64,000 nt of DNA from CAUPWF01 sp964367905 (GTDB taxonomy: Bacteria; Bacillota; Clostridia; Lachnospirales; Lachnospiraceae), in assembly GCA_964367905.1 (NCBI GenBank), contig CAYIZP010000004.1, forward strand, positions 38,720 through 102,719. Direction: 5' to 3'. The translations under genes and the position numbers were made by a program. The notes beneath the pieces are model-generated. The model ran no database searches, was not told the DNA's origin, and worked only from the letters and a program-made list of their open reading frames with translations. Shown piece by piece: positions 1 to 10,056 of the stretch; position 1 is the first letter of the stretch; each line of letters starts with the position of its first letter.

Positions 1-3000
1 CTGTAAGATAGCGGTCATCATTCTCTCGTAGTCTCTTGGAATAATCTTCTTGAATTTTGGAAGGAATTCTTGGAAGTTATTCAAGATTTCTTTTCCACGA
101 GCAGAGTTTGTATAACTTACATGCTCTTCAATCATGCTCTTTAATTCTAACACATCATATTTTGATGCAACTTTTGCGATATTTACCATATCTTTGTTCA
201 CTTTTAAGTATAGGTCGCTATCTTCATCTAGAACATATGCGATACCTCCACTCATACCTGCCGCAAAGTTCTTACCAGTTTTACCAATTACTGCAACCAA
301 TCCACCTGTCATGTATTCACAACCATGATCACCAACACCCTCAACTACTGCTGTAGCACCAGAGTTACGTACACAGAATCTCTCTCCTGCAACCCCATTG
401 ATGAACACCTTACCACTTGTCGCTCCATAAAGTGCAACGTTACCGATGATAATGTTCTCCTCATGCTTAAACTTAGTTCCGCGTGGTGGATAAACAATCA
501 GTTTACCTCCTGATAGACCTTTTCCAAAGTAGTCATTACTCTCTCCGATTAATTCTAGTGTCAATCCTTTTGGTATAAACGCTCCAAAACTTTGTCCACC
601 AGCACCATTACATTTAATCGTATAAGTATCCTCTTCCATACCCTCTGGATATTTCTTTGTGATTTCAGAACCGAAGATTGTACCAAGTGTACGGTCTAAG
701 TTCGTCACATCTACTTCAAGACCCCTCTTCTGTCCTTTTTCCAAATATGGCATCAATTGTTTCAAGAATACTTTCACGTCGATGGTTTGATCTAATTCAA
801 AATCAAATCCTTTCTTCGGATCATGAATCATACTCTCTTTTGTTACCAAATATGGATTGTATAGCACATTACTCAAATCAACGGTTGAAGCACGCTCAGA
901 GTTTGGCTCTTCCTTGATTTTTAACAAATCAGTTCTTCCAACCAGTTCATCCACAGTAGCCACACCGAGTGCCGCCATGTGCTCACGTAAGTTTTGAGCT
1001 ACAAATTTCATAAAGTTCACAACATACTCAGGCTTTCCTGTGAAACGCTTACGTAACTCAGGGTTCTGAGTAGCCACACCAAGTGGACAAGTGTCTAGGT
1101 TACAAACTCTCATCATGTCACAACCAATTGTAACAAGTGGAGCTGTTGCAAATCCAAACTCTTCTGCTCCTAGCATTGCTGCTACAGCGATATCTCTACC
1201 ACTCATAAGCTTTCCGTCAGTCTCTACGCGTACACTTTCTCTCAATCCGTTTTGAATCAGAGTTTGATGCGCCTCTGCAAGTCCAAGTTCCCACGGTAGC
1301 CCTGCATTATGTACAGAACTTCCTGGTGCCGCACCTGTTCCTCCATCATATCCTGATATAAGAATCAACCCAGCTCCTGCTTTTGCAACACCTGCTGCAA
1401 TGGTTCCTACCCCTGCCTCAGAAACTAGCTTTACTGAAATCCTTGCATCTCTATTCGAGTTCTTGCAGTCATAAATCAACTGTGCCAAGTCTTCGATAGA
1501 ATAGATATCGTGATGTGGTGGCGGTGAAATCAAACTTACCCCTGGAGTTGAATGACGTGTCTTTGCAATCCATGGATATACTTTTGTTCCTGGAAGATGT
1601 CCTCCCTCTCCTGGTTTTGCTCCTTGTGCCATCTTGATCTGAATCTCTTTTGCGCTTACTAAGTATCTTGAGGTTACACCGAAACGACCAGATGCTACTT
1701 GCTTTATCGCAGAGCATTTATTGCTTGTCAAACGTTCGATTTCTTCTCCACCCTCACCAGAGTTTGACTTACCATTGATGGAGTTCATCGCAATCGCAAG
1801 TGTCTCATGCGCCTCTTTCGAGATAGAACCATAAGACATCGCACCTGTTTTAAATCTCGTTACAATCGATTCTACACTTTCAACCTTATCGATTGAAATT
1901 CCTTTTTTCGGATATGCAAACTCTAATTGCCCCCTCAAGCTAATCTTTCCACTTTGGATATCAATTAATCTCGTATACTCTTTGAATAATTCATAATCTC
2001 CACGTCTTGTCGCTTGTTGTAACAGATGAATGGTCTGAGGTGTGTAGAGATGTTCTTCTCCACCACTTCTGTACTTGTGGGTACCGATACTATCTACAGT
2101 TAAGTCTACATCTAATCCCAATGGGTCAAATGCTTTCGAATGTAGCGCTGTATAGTCATTGGCAATTTCTTCTAACCCGATACCACCTACACGACTAATG
2201 GTTCCTCTGAAATACTTCTTGATAAATTCTGGCTTCAGACCTACTGCTTCGAATATCTTAGCGCCTAGGTAAGATTGAATTGTTGAAATCCCCATCTTAG
2301 AAGCAATCTTAACGATACCATGGATAATCGCATGGTTGTAATCATCTACCGCTGCATAGTAATCCTTCTTCAACATTCCTGTTTCAATCAATTCATGAAT
2401 GGTATCAAATGCCAAGTATGGATTGACTGCAGCCGCACCATATCCCAGTAAGGTTGCAAAATGATGAACATCTCTTGCCTCACCTGTTTCGATTACTAGA
2501 GAAACTGATGTCTTCTTCTTGGTACTTACTAGGTGCTGCTGAACCCCTGATAGCGCCAATAATGCTGGAATAGCCATGTTATATTCATCCACACCTCTAT
2601 CAGATAAGATGATAATATTCGTCCCTCTCTGCACCTCTTGATCCACTTCAAAAAATAAATGTTCCATACTTTTTTCAATACTAGAGTTTTTAAAATATGT
2701 GGTAGGAATCACTTTCACTTGGAATCCTGGAACGTTCATATTCTTAATCTTCAACAAATCTGTATTTGTCAAGATTGGATTATTCACTTTTAACATGGTA
2801 CAGTTCGCATCTTTTTCTTCTAATACATTACCAGCTTTTCCTAGATAAACCGTTGTAGATGTAACAACTTCCTCACGAATCGCATCGATTGGAGGATTCG
2901 TTACCTGTGCAAATAATTGCTTAAAATAACTGAATAACGGTTGATGGTATTCTGATAGTACCGGCAATGGTTCATCTGCTCCCATAGCAACGATTGCTTC

Positions 3001-4476
3001 ACTGCCATTAGCTGCCATTGTACAGATCGCCTCAGAAATTTCATCGTAAGTATAGCCAAATGCTTTTTGTAGACGAGCCAATTCATCTTTTTCAAACCTC
3101 TCTACTGTTTGATTCGGTATCTTCAAATCCTTTAACAAGACTAGGTTTCTGTCTAACCACTCGCCATAAGGTTGTGAATTTGCGTAAGATTCTTTCAACT
3201 CATTATCTGAGATCACTTTTCCCTGTACCGTATCGATTAATAACATCTTACCCGGGTGTAGACGTTCTTTCATCACAATAGTCGATGGATCGATATCTAG
3301 AATTCCTACCTCTGATGATAGAATCAAGTTATCGTCTTCCGTAATCATATAACGTGAAGGTCTCAGTCCATTTCTATCTAGAACAGCCCCCATTACATCT
3401 CCATCTGTATATAGGATAGAAGCTGGTCCATCCCATGGCTCCATCATGGTTGCATAGTATTGATAGAAGTCTTTCTTCTTCTGCGACATACTTCTATTGT
3501 TCGCCCATGGCTCTGGAATTGCGATCATAACCGCTAATGGAAGTGGCATTCCACTCATCACCATAAATTCTAGCGCATTGTCTAACATTGCAGAGTCTGA
3601 ACCAGAGGTATTTATTGCAGGCAATACCTTACGGATGTCTCCCTTCAAATATTCTGACTGCATGTTCTCTTCACGACCTCGCATCTTATCTGCATTTCCC
3701 TTAATGGTATTAATCTCGCCATTATGAACAATGAAACGGTTCGGATGGGCTCTCTGCCAACTCGGTTGTGTATTCGTACTAAATCTTGAGTGAACCAATG
3801 CAATTGCTGACTCATAATCCGCATCTTGTAGATCTTGGAAGAACAAACGAAGTTGTCCTACCAGGAACATTCCCTTATATGCAATTGTTCTACTAGACAA
3901 AGACACTACATAAGTATCGTCGCAAGTCTGCTCAAACACTCTTCTTACAATGTATAATTTACGATCAAATTCTAAACCTTGCTTCACGTTTTTCGGTTTT
4001 TTCACGAATGCTTGCATGATAAATGGCATACATTCTACCGCCTTACTTCCAAGCACCTCTGGTTTTACTGGCGCTTCACGCCATCCTAGAAATTCAAGGC
4101 CTTCTTTTTCGACAATCACTTCAAAAATCTTCTTTGCTTGATTTCTCTTCAATTCATCTTGAGGAAAGAAAAACATACCAATTCCGTAATTTCTCTCTCC
4201 ACCTAGAGAAATACCAAGCGGCTGACAGACTTTATCGAAAAACTTGTGCGATATCTGCAACAAGATTCCAACACCATCTCCAGTCTTCCCTTCTGCATCT
4301 TTCCCTGCTCTATGTTCTAAATTCTCAACAATCTTCAGGGCATTCTCGACTGTTTGATGACTTTTTTGACCTTTAATGTTTACTACTGCTCCAATTCCGC
4401 AGTTATCATGCTCAAACTCTGGATGATACAAACCACATTGTCCACGATTCTGTTCGTTAATCACAACTTTGCTCAT
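1..4476 (-). CDS. gltB: Glutamate synthase large subunit, truncated by the window edge
   Basis: This is the large (alpha) subunit of NADPH glutamate synthase, which transfers the glutamine amide to 2-oxoglutarate to make two glutamates. The reading frame starts at the ATG at 4476 behind an AAAGGA site and stays open for 1492 codons to the window edge, so only the last few C-terminal residues are missing. A class II amidotransferase domain begins at Cys26 in HDNCGIG, after a short propeptide. The FMN/synthase domain carries the iron-sulfur motif C-x5-C-x4-C near residues 1119-1130 (CDMMRVCNLDTC). A GXGXG glutamate-synthase C-terminal domain follows. I did the translation by hand from the sequence. 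The small subunit gltD would be expected beyond the edge. Confidence 0.95.
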   Translation of the reverse strand, partial: MSKVVINEQNRGQCGLYHPEFEHDNCGIGAVVNIKGQKSHQTVENALKIVENLEHRAGKDAEGKTGDGVGILLQISHKFFDKVCQPLGISLGGERNYGIGMFFFPQDELKRNQAKKIFEVIVEKEGLEFLGWREAPVKPEVLGSKAVECMPFIMQAFVKKPKNVKQGLEFDRKLYIVRRVFEQTCDDTYVVSLSSRTIAYKGMFLVGQLRLFFQDLQDADYESAIALVHSRFSTNTQPSWQRAHPNRFIVHNGEINTIKGNADKMRGREENMQSEYLKGDIRKVLPAINTSGSDSAMLDNALEFMVMSGMPLPLAVMIAIPEPWANNRSMSQKKKDFYQYYATMMEPWDGPASILYTDGDVMGAVLDRNGLRPSRYMITEDDNLILSSEVGILDIDPSTIVMKERLHPGKMLLIDTVQGKVISDNELKESYANSQPYGEWLDRNLVLLKDLKIPNQTVERFEKDELARLQKAFGYTYDEISEAICTMAANGSEAIVAMGADEPLPVLSEYHQPLFSYFKQLFAQVTNPPIDAIREEVVTSTTVYLGKAGNVLEEKDANCTMLKVNNPILTNTDLLKIKNMNVPGFQVKVIPTTYFKNSSIEKSMEHLFFEVDQEVQRGTNIIILSDRGVDEYNMAIPALLALSGVQQHLVSTKKKTSVSLVIETGEARDVHHFATLLGYGAAAVNPYLAFDTIHELIETGMLKKDYYAAVDDYNHAIIHGIVKIASKMGISTIQSYLGAKIFEAVGLKPEFIKKYFRGTISRVGGIGLEEIANDYTALHSKAFDPLGLDVDLTVDSIGTHKYRSGGEEHLYTPQTIHLLQQATRRGDYELFKEYTRLIDIQSGKISLRGQLEFAYPKKGISIDKVESVESIVTRFKTGAMSYGSISKEAHETLAIAMNSINGKSNSGEGGEEIERLTSNKCSAIKQVASGRFGVTSRYLVSAKEIQIKMAQGAKPGEGGHLPGTKVYPWIAKTRHSTPGVSLISPPPHHDIYSIEDLAQLIYDCKNSNRDARISVKLVSEAGVGTIAAGVAKAGAGLILISGYDGGTGAAPGSSVHNAGLPWELGLAEAHQTLIQNGLRESVRVETDGKLMSGRDIAVAAMLGAEEFGFATAPLVTIGCDMMRVCNLDTCPLGVATQNPELRKRFTGKPEYVVNFMKFVAQNLREHMAALGVATVDELVGRTDLLKIKEEPNSERASTVDLSNVLYNPYLVTKESMIHDPKKGFDFELDQTIDVKVFLKQLMPYLEKGQKRGLEVDVTNLDRTLGTIFGSEITKKYPEGMEEDTYTIKCNGAGGQSFGAFIPKGLTLELIGESNDYFGKGLSGGKLIVYPPRGTKFKHEENIIIGNVALYGATSGKVFINGVAGERFCVRNSGATAVVEGVGDHGCEYMTGGLVAVIGKTGKNFAAGMSGGIAYVLDEDSDLYLKVNKDMVNIAKVASKYDVLELKSMIEEHVSYTNSARGKEILNNFQEFLPKFKKIIPRDYERMMTAILQ

Positions 4477-4500
4477 AATAATAAATCCTTTCTTTTGTTT

Positions 4501-4522
4501 CAGTTGGTTTTTAAACCAACTG
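4501..4522. promoter_or_regulatory. Palindrome in the gltB leader (candidate operator or RNA hairpin)
   Basis: Two perfectly complementary 10-base arms (cagttggttt and aaaccaactg) are separated by tt. It lies between the gltB promoter and the start codon, so it would be in the 5' leader of the transcript. Two further partial copies of the same word, AGTTGCC and AGTTGGCC on the minus strand, lie just upstream at about 4530-4565. I do not recognise the binding protein. Confidence 0.5.
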
Positions 4523-4560
4523 CAGCGACCTTATGGCCAACTATGTTGACTTCCTAGGCA

Positions 4561-4589
4561 ACTATACAACAAAAAAAAGGATTTGTAAA
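4561..4589 (-). promoter_or_regulatory. gltB promoter
   Basis: On the minus strand TTTACA (4589-4584) and TATAGT (4566-4561) are separated by exactly 17 bases. This is a good housekeeping-type promoter about 85 bases before the gltB start. Confidence 0.75.
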
Positions 4590-4661
4590 GATAAACATTA
4601 TTTTGAATTGTCTGATTGTTTTTATTATATTATTTTTTTATTTAATTATCTGTCAATTCAT

Positions 4662-5600
4662 CTATTTTACCACTTCACTTAATTTATTATCTGTCATTTC
4701 AGCACTTCTAATCCACACAAAGCAGACAGATGTCAGTGTCGCACAAACAACAGTGATAATACTCAATCTCATCGGATCATCAAACATCCAATAAAACACC
4801 TCATATTGCGTCAAGCATACCGACACTAAATTCATTACGATATGGGCAAAGATTGGAGCCTTCACACTGCCATATTTTTCATAGATCCATGCAAAAATAA
4901 TTCCACACAAGAATCCATATATCCCTTGAACGATATTTCCATGAAAAATCCCAAACAACAGGGCACTCCATATAATCGCCCACGAAACCCGTATGGAATC
5001 CTTTAGTCTACGATAAAACAATCCACGGAACAGTAATTCTTCGCAGATTGGTACTACTACCCCCAATCCAATCAACTGGGTTAAGAAACTTACCGAATAT
5101 AACATCTCTGACGCTTCCTGATAGGATGAACTAATTTCCGCCAAGTTACTCAACATAATCAAGTTATTAATTGCAATACAGAATGCAACCCCACCTATTA
5201 CAATGATAATATACTGCCATATCGGTCTTTTCTTCTTCTCATTCTCGTATTGTGGCAATCCAGCAAATCGCTTGGAATCACGTCGATAAAACAAGATAAA
5301 GATTGGTATTGATATGATTGCAATCAGAATAACCGAATAAGTTGCATAATCCATCGCTTGCATTAATACCAATTCCATAATTTCCTGTGTCATCTCAGGC
5401 TCTAGCAAGACCTCAATCTGAGATGTCATGTCTGTCCCGCCTGCCTGAGCCATATATTCCAGCATCACTTTTTGTACCAAATACAGACTCATTAATACTT
5501 GAACAATAAAAGACACGATAAAATAAATAATCAACGGTAGAAAGATATTCCCTAATCCCAACTTCTTCTTTTGTATCGGTTTTTGTATTGGTTCTTCCAT
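4662..5600 (-). CDS. CPBP family intramembrane metalloprotease
   Basis: This 312-residue polytopic membrane protein belongs to the CPBP (CAAX protease and bacteriocin-processing, formerly Abi) family. The hallmark motifs are visible: EELLFRGLFYRRL near residue 187 (the EExxxR metal-binding motif), FGIFHGN about 40 residues later (FxxxH), and a third conserved His in IFAHIVMN. Several hydrophobic segments flank them and the N terminus is short and basic. The ATG at 5600 is preceded by GAGGAG. It lies 44 bases after argS on the same strand and may be read through from it. The substrate cannot be told from sequence; members act in peptide maturation or self-immunity. Confidence 0.88.
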   Translation of the reverse strand: MEEPIQKPIQKKKLGLGNIFLPLIIYFIVSFIVQVLMSLYLVQKVMLEYMAQAGGTDMTSQIEVLLEPEMTQEIMELVLMQAMDYATYSVILIAIISIPIFILFYRRDSKRFAGLPQYENEKKKRPIWQYIIIVIGGVAFCIAINNLIMLSNLAEISSSYQEASEMLYSVSFLTQLIGLGVVVPICEELLFRGLFYRRLKDSIRVSWAIIWSALLFGIFHGNIVQGIYGFLCGIIFAWIYEKYGSVKAPIFAHIVMNLVSVCLTQYEVFYWMFDDPMRLSIITVVCATLTSVCFVWIRSAEMTDNKLSEVVK

Positions 5601-5644
5601 TCACTCACTCCTCTTCTCTTTCCGTATCGGTCTGCACCTTACAC

Positions 5645-7408
5645 TTACATGCGTTCTGGCGCCTGGAAGCCGAGGATATCAATACAAGCTTCTAGAGCAT
5701 CCTTTGTTACATCTAGTAAAGAGACATAACTCGCTTTTCTTTCTTGATTCTCTTCGCTCAATATCTTTGTTTCATGATAGAATCGATTGAATGCATTTGA
5801 CAAATCATAAATATAAGCACAAATCTTGTGTGGTGCCAATTCTGCATATGCACTCTCTATTACCTGATTGAATTTCCCTACCTCTAACATCAAACTCTTC
5901 TCACTATCTGTAGCAGCTGCCAGAATATTTCCCTGTTGAATATCAGCACCGCTTTCCACATATTTGTTCAAGATGGATTTAATTCGAACAATAGAATATA
6001 GGACATAAGGTCCTGTATTCCCCTCAAAGGATGTGAACCTCTCTACATCGAAGACATAGTCTTTCGCTGCTTGATTGGACAAATCTCCGTATTTTACAGC
6101 CGCAAGACCGATTAATCTCGCTGTGTCTTTCGCTTCTGCTTCATCAATCATACGATTCTCTGCAATCTTCTCATACATACCCTCACAAATATCTGCAAGA
6201 AAATGCTCCAGACGCATCACACCACCATCGCGGGTCTTAAACGGTTTTCCATCCTTTCCATTCATGGTTCCAAACCCAAGGAAGGTAAGCTCTGTCTCTT
6301 GTGGGATAATTCCCACCTTCTTAGCAACACGGAATACTTGCACGAAATGCAACTCTTGTCTCTTGTCCACAATGTAGATTATTTTATTTGGTTTATATAC
6401 CATCTCTCTTTCAATCAGTGTAGCTAAGTCCGTAGTACCATATAGAGATGCTCCATCAGATTTTAATATCATACAAGGTGGAATTTCCTTCGTATCACTC
6501 TCTTCTTGTACATCAACCACTAAAGCTCCTTGATCCATCCTAGCCAAGCCTTGCTCCTTAAGCAACCCAACCAATTCATCGATATATGGCTGTGCATCTG
6601 ATTCACCATTCCATAAGTCAAAATCCACATCCAATGTTCCATAATTCTTCTTCAAGTCAGTCACCGATACTTGGATGATATGCTTCCAAATAGCCGTATA
6701 ACCCTTATGTCCATTCTGTAATTTAAAGGTAGCTTCCATCGCTTGTTGTTTGAAGGCTTCATCTGTTTTTGACTTTCCACTTGCTGTTGGATAGATTTCT
6801 TCCAATTCACCAATTGTAAACGGTGCTTCTTCTGGATACTCTCCTGTATAACTTTCATCAAAATATACAAGTTCTGGCTTTCTCTCTCTCAATTCTACGA
6901 TGATAAGTCCCATCTGAAGACCCCAATCTCCTAGATGTACATCACTGATCACATCGTGACCTACGAATTTAGCCAATCTCTTCAAACTCTCTCCGATAAT
7001 TGCAGTACGCAAGTGTCCTACGTGTAGCGGCTTCGCTACATTTGCACCGCCATAATCAAGAAAGATGGTCTCTTTTGACTCTGGCTGCTCCAATCCTAAT
7101 TTCTCTGTCACCTTCATCTCATTGAGATATTCTGCAACAAATTCTTCTGATAATTTCAGATTAATAAACCCTGGCATCACCGCCTCTAAATTCGAGCAGC
7201 ACTTGCTTGCAGTATTTGCTAATACATCGTTTGCAATCTGAATTGGCGCCTTTTTATAGGCCTTAGCGGCAGCCATTGCCCCATTACATTGAAACTCACA
7301 TAAGTCTGGTCGATTTGACAATGCCACCTTTCCATAACTTCTATCATATCCCGCCTTTTCAAACGCTTCTTCCATTTCCATACTAATAATTTCTAATATT
7401 TTTTTCAC
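5645..7408 (-). CDS. argS: Arginyl-tRNA synthetase
   Basis: This class I aminoacyl-tRNA synthetase charges tRNA-Arg in the cytoplasm. The 587-residue product has the N-terminal additional domain of ArgRS, the HIGH signature as PLHVGHLRTA near residue 126, and the C-terminal anticodon-binding (DALR) domain ending in DILGFQAPERM. As in many ArgRS there is no canonical KMSKS; the region around GKPFKTRDGG takes its place. The start is GTG at 7408, with an AAGG site 8 bases upstream, and no ATG fits better. A 73-base spacer separates it from the DUF815 gene. Confidence 0.96.
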   Translation of the reverse strand: MKKILEIISMEMEEAFEKAGYDRSYGKVALSNRPDLCEFQCNGAMAAAKAYKKAPIQIANDVLANTASKCCSNLEAVMPGFINLKLSEEFVAEYLNEMKVTEKLGLEQPESKETIFLDYGGANVAKPLHVGHLRTAIIGESLKRLAKFVGHDVISDVHLGDWGLQMGLIIVELRERKPELVYFDESYTGEYPEEAPFTIGELEEIYPTASGKSKTDEAFKQQAMEATFKLQNGHKGYTAIWKHIIQVSVTDLKKNYGTLDVDFDLWNGESDAQPYIDELVGLLKEQGLARMDQGALVVDVQEESDTKEIPPCMILKSDGASLYGTTDLATLIEREMVYKPNKIIYIVDKRQELHFVQVFRVAKKVGIIPQETELTFLGFGTMNGKDGKPFKTRDGGVMRLEHFLADICEGMYEKIAENRMIDEAEAKDTARLIGLAAVKYGDLSNQAAKDYVFDVERFTSFEGNTGPYVLYSIVRIKSILNKYVESGADIQQGNILAAATDSEKSLMLEVGKFNQVIESAYAELAPHKICAYIYDLSNAFNRFYHETKILSEENQERKASYVSLLDVTKDALEACIDILGFQAPERM

Positions 7409-7481
7409 TCGAATAACCTTCCCTTTCTCCTAGTCTGGCAACTTCAGACCATCTGGTACACATTGCCCTGTAACCGATCCA

Positions 7482-8777
7482 TTACTCCCCTTGTACCCCA
7501 AGCAGGCGATCGATAAATTGCTGCGCCGTTCTCCCCGACTTTCCACCATGATGCATCTCCCATGCATTGGCTTTTAATAGCAGTTCTTCTTCTGGAATTT
7601 CAAGCCCATTCTTTTGCGCTAACGTCAGCACTATGGTCTGAAATTCTTTTTTATCTGGTCCATTGAAGAAGATAGATTCTCCAAACCTTGCAGCCAATGA
7701 TAATTTCTCTTGCACCGTATCTGATGCATGCAAATCATCACGTCGTCCAATCTTGTCAGCAAACTCTTCTCGTACCAAATGCCTTCGGTTCGATGTTGCA
7801 TAAATCAATACATTCTCTGGTTTCTTCTCCAATCCACCTTCGATTACCGCCTTCAGATATTTATATTCTATTTCAAATTCCTCAAACGATAAATCATCCA
7901 TGTAGATAATGAAACGGTAGTTTCTATTTTTTATCATAGCAATCACATCATTGAGATACTGAAATTGGTGCTTGTAAATCTCAATCATTCTCAATCCTTG
8001 ATCATAATATTGATTCAAAATCGCCTTCACAGAACTGGATTTTCCTGTTCCCGCATCCCCGAACAAGAGACAGTTATTGGCCTTTCGTCCTTCTACAAAT
8101 GCCTTTGTATTATCGGTGAGCTTTTTCTTCGGTATATCATATCCCACCAAATCATCTAGGCATACATGGCTAATATTTGTAATTGGCAAAATTTCAGTTC
8201 CTCGTTCACTATGATGAACTCGAAATGCCTTGTGGAGTCCTAATTTCCCAACTCCAAAATCCTTATAGAACATGGTAACTCTTTCTCTGAACTCCTCTAC
8301 ACTACTTGCAGTCTCTAATTCTTTTGCAAGATTACAAATTCGATCCCTGATTCTCTTATTGAACAATTTTCTAGTAGTTTGAACCGCCTTATAGTCTCGA
8401 ATAATGCCCAATCCCTTCACACACAACTCTTCTTCTAGTTTCGTAAAATCATATTCAAAGCACTCTTTAAAGATTTGGAAATCATGGAGCGCTGCCTCAT
8501 TGATACTTCCGTCAACCCCACCTTTAATCTCGCAAGCCTTGCTATAGGCATTTTCACTGTTCACTAACAAGAAGGTCAGATAGACATTCCACAAATTACC
8601 TTCAAACCCATAGTTATCAGCCATTTCAAGCAACCGACTGATACATTCATAGAACAATGAAGTCATGTCATTTTTATTATAATACTCACTCTCATAGTTC
8701 TCAGTCAAGAAAGCCATATCCTTCAACAACTGCTGATGCTCAAAATTTTTATATATCATCAATTCCTGTATTCTCAT
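7482..8777 (-). CDS. DUF815 family AAA ATPase
   Basis: This 431-residue protein has a Walker A loop, LLFGDAGTGKSS, near residue 242 and a Walker B strand, FIIYMDDLS, near residue 294. Further on come an Arg-rich sensor-like segment (SNRRHLVREEF) and a C-terminal RTAQQFIDRLL stretch. This matches the DUF815 family of predicted AAA ATPases, whose biological role is not established. The first 190 residues are mostly helical with no domain I recognise. Its ATG follows the pheA stop codon by one base, so the two are co-transcribed. Confidence 0.85.
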   Translation of the reverse strand: MRIQELMIYKNFEHQQLLKDMAFLTENYESEYYNKNDMTSLFYECISRLLEMADNYGFEGNLWNVYLTFLLVNSENAYSKACEIKGGVDGSINEAALHDFQIFKECFEYDFTKLEEELCVKGLGIIRDYKAVQTTRKLFNKRIRDRICNLAKELETASSVEEFRERVTMFYKDFGVGKLGLHKAFRVHHSERGTEILPITNISHVCLDDLVGYDIPKKKLTDNTKAFVEGRKANNCLLFGDAGTGKSSSVKAILNQYYDQGLRMIEIYKHQFQYLNDVIAMIKNRNYRFIIYMDDLSFEEFEIEYKYLKAVIEGGLEKKPENVLIYATSNRRHLVREEFADKIGRRDDLHASDTVQEKLSLAARFGESIFFNGPDKKEFQTIVLTLAQKNGLEIPEEELLLKANAWEMHHGGKSGRTAQQFIDRLLGVQGE

Positions 8778-8778
8778 A

Positions 8779-9897
8779 CTAATAATTCCCCAATATTTTC
8801 ATATTTATTGCTTCTTCACTGATCCCTCTTACAGCATTGCTTACTTCTTGTTGTTCTAGATTCCCTTCTATATCTACAAAGAATCGATATTCCCACACAC
8901 GTCCTTCAATCGGTCTAGACTCAATCTTGGTCATATTCAATCCATTATATATGAAGTGCGATAACAAACGATACAAACTTCCACTCTCATGTGGGATTTC
9001 AAAACATATACTCAACTTCTTTGCATTTTCATGAAATTTCTTTGTTTTGCTAATCACAATAAATCTTGTTGAATTATTTTCGCTGTGATTTATCTTGCGC
9101 TCCAAAATCTCTAACCCATATAAGCCAGCAGCATATTCACTGCATACAGCAGCCTTCTCTATATCATTCTCTTGAACGACCATCTGAGCAGCAATGGCTG
9201 TATTACCTACACTGATTTGCTCCATTCCTCTATGCTGTTCTAGATACACTTGACTCTGCATCAAGGCTTGTGGATGAGAATATACTGTTTTAATCCCCTC
9301 TACCGTCGCCCCCTTCACCGAAGCCAAGGCATGTTCGATAGGAATCACTACTTCCCCAATGATATAGTTATCATATTCCACCAACAAATCATACACTTGA
9401 GTCACTGCGCCAGCCGAAGAATTCTCGATTGGTAACACGGCAAAATCTGCCTCTCCATTGGCTATCGCTTCCATTGCATCACGAAATGTTACTACCGCTG
9501 CTCCTTCCACATCTTGTCCGAAATATTCTTGCATAGCCTTTTGGCTGTAGGCACCCTTTACTCCTTGAAACACAACCTTTGGACTATCACCAATCACATC
9601 CTTGGTAAATTGAAATCCATTGCCACCTGCTTCTTGCCCTACGATTTCGTATTGAATCTTACGGCTCACAGACATGATATGCTCATATAACTCTCTCACA
9701 CCAACACGATTTACTTCTGTATGCACCTGAGTTTCCACAGACTTCAACTTCTGCAGTTCACGCTCACGGTCAAACACATTCCGACCTATGGAATGCTTAT
9801 ATTCTCCTACCTCTTGACTAATCTCCATACGCTCTTCATATAACGCAATCATCTTCTCATCAATTTCATCAATTCGTATTCTTAATTTATCTAACAA
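8779..9897 (-). CDS. pheA: Chorismate mutase / prephenate dehydratase (P-protein)
   Basis: This bifunctional enzyme makes phenylpyruvate from chorismate for phenylalanine synthesis. An AroQ-type chorismate mutase domain occupies about residues 1-90 (LDKLRIRIDEIDEKMIALY). The prephenate dehydratase domain covers about 108-290 and ends with the catalytic Thr-Arg-Phe motif in NSTRFIVISK. A C-terminal ACT domain contains the phenylalanine-binding ESRP motif (KIESRPIEGR), so feedback inhibition by Phe is expected. The start appears to be TTG at 9897 behind AGGGG, because the first in-frame ATG would cut off the start of the mutase helix. Confidence 0.94.
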   Translation of the reverse strand: MLDKLRIRIDEIDEKMIALYEERMEISQEVGEYKHSIGRNVFDRERELQKLKSVETQVHTEVNRVGVRELYEHIMSVSRKIQYEIVGQEAGGNGFQFTKDVIGDSPKVVFQGVKGAYSQKAMQEYFGQDVEGAAVVTFRDAMEAIANGEADFAVLPIENSSAGAVTQVYDLLVEYDNYIIGEVVIPIEHALASVKGATVEGIKTVYSHPQALMQSQVYLEQHRGMEQISVGNTAIAAQMVVQENDIEKAAVCSEYAAGLYGLEILERKINHSENNSTRFIVISKTKKFHENAKKLSICFEIPHESGSLYRLLSHFIYNGLNMTKIESRPIEGRVWEYRFFVDIEGNLEQQEVSNAVRGISEEAINMKILGNY

Positions 9898-9988
9898 AAC
9901 TTTCTTCCCCTTCTATTTCCTTATGATACTTGCATACTAGATATGACTTTTGAACCTTTGGTATCATAATACCACATTTCAAAAGGCA

Positions 9989-10018
9989 TTGACACTACTT
10001 CTTTTAATATGTTACAAT
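9989..10018 (+). promoter_or_regulatory. Promoter of the acyl-CoA-ligase-like gene
   Basis: TTGACA at 9989-9994 and TACAAT at 10013-10018 are 18 bases apart, about 40 bases upstream of the start codon. A short palindrome (tggtat-cata-atacca, 9959-9974) lies just upstream and could be an operator in this divergent region. Confidence 0.7.
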
Positions 10019-10056
10019 CACTTCAGCAAATAAATGCGTTGAAGGGATAAAGTGTC

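Noticed and set aside
4603..4794. 63-residue plus-strand frame upstream of gltB
   Set aside because: It is a hydrophobic T-rich run overlapping the end of the CPBP gene, without a ribosome-binding site.
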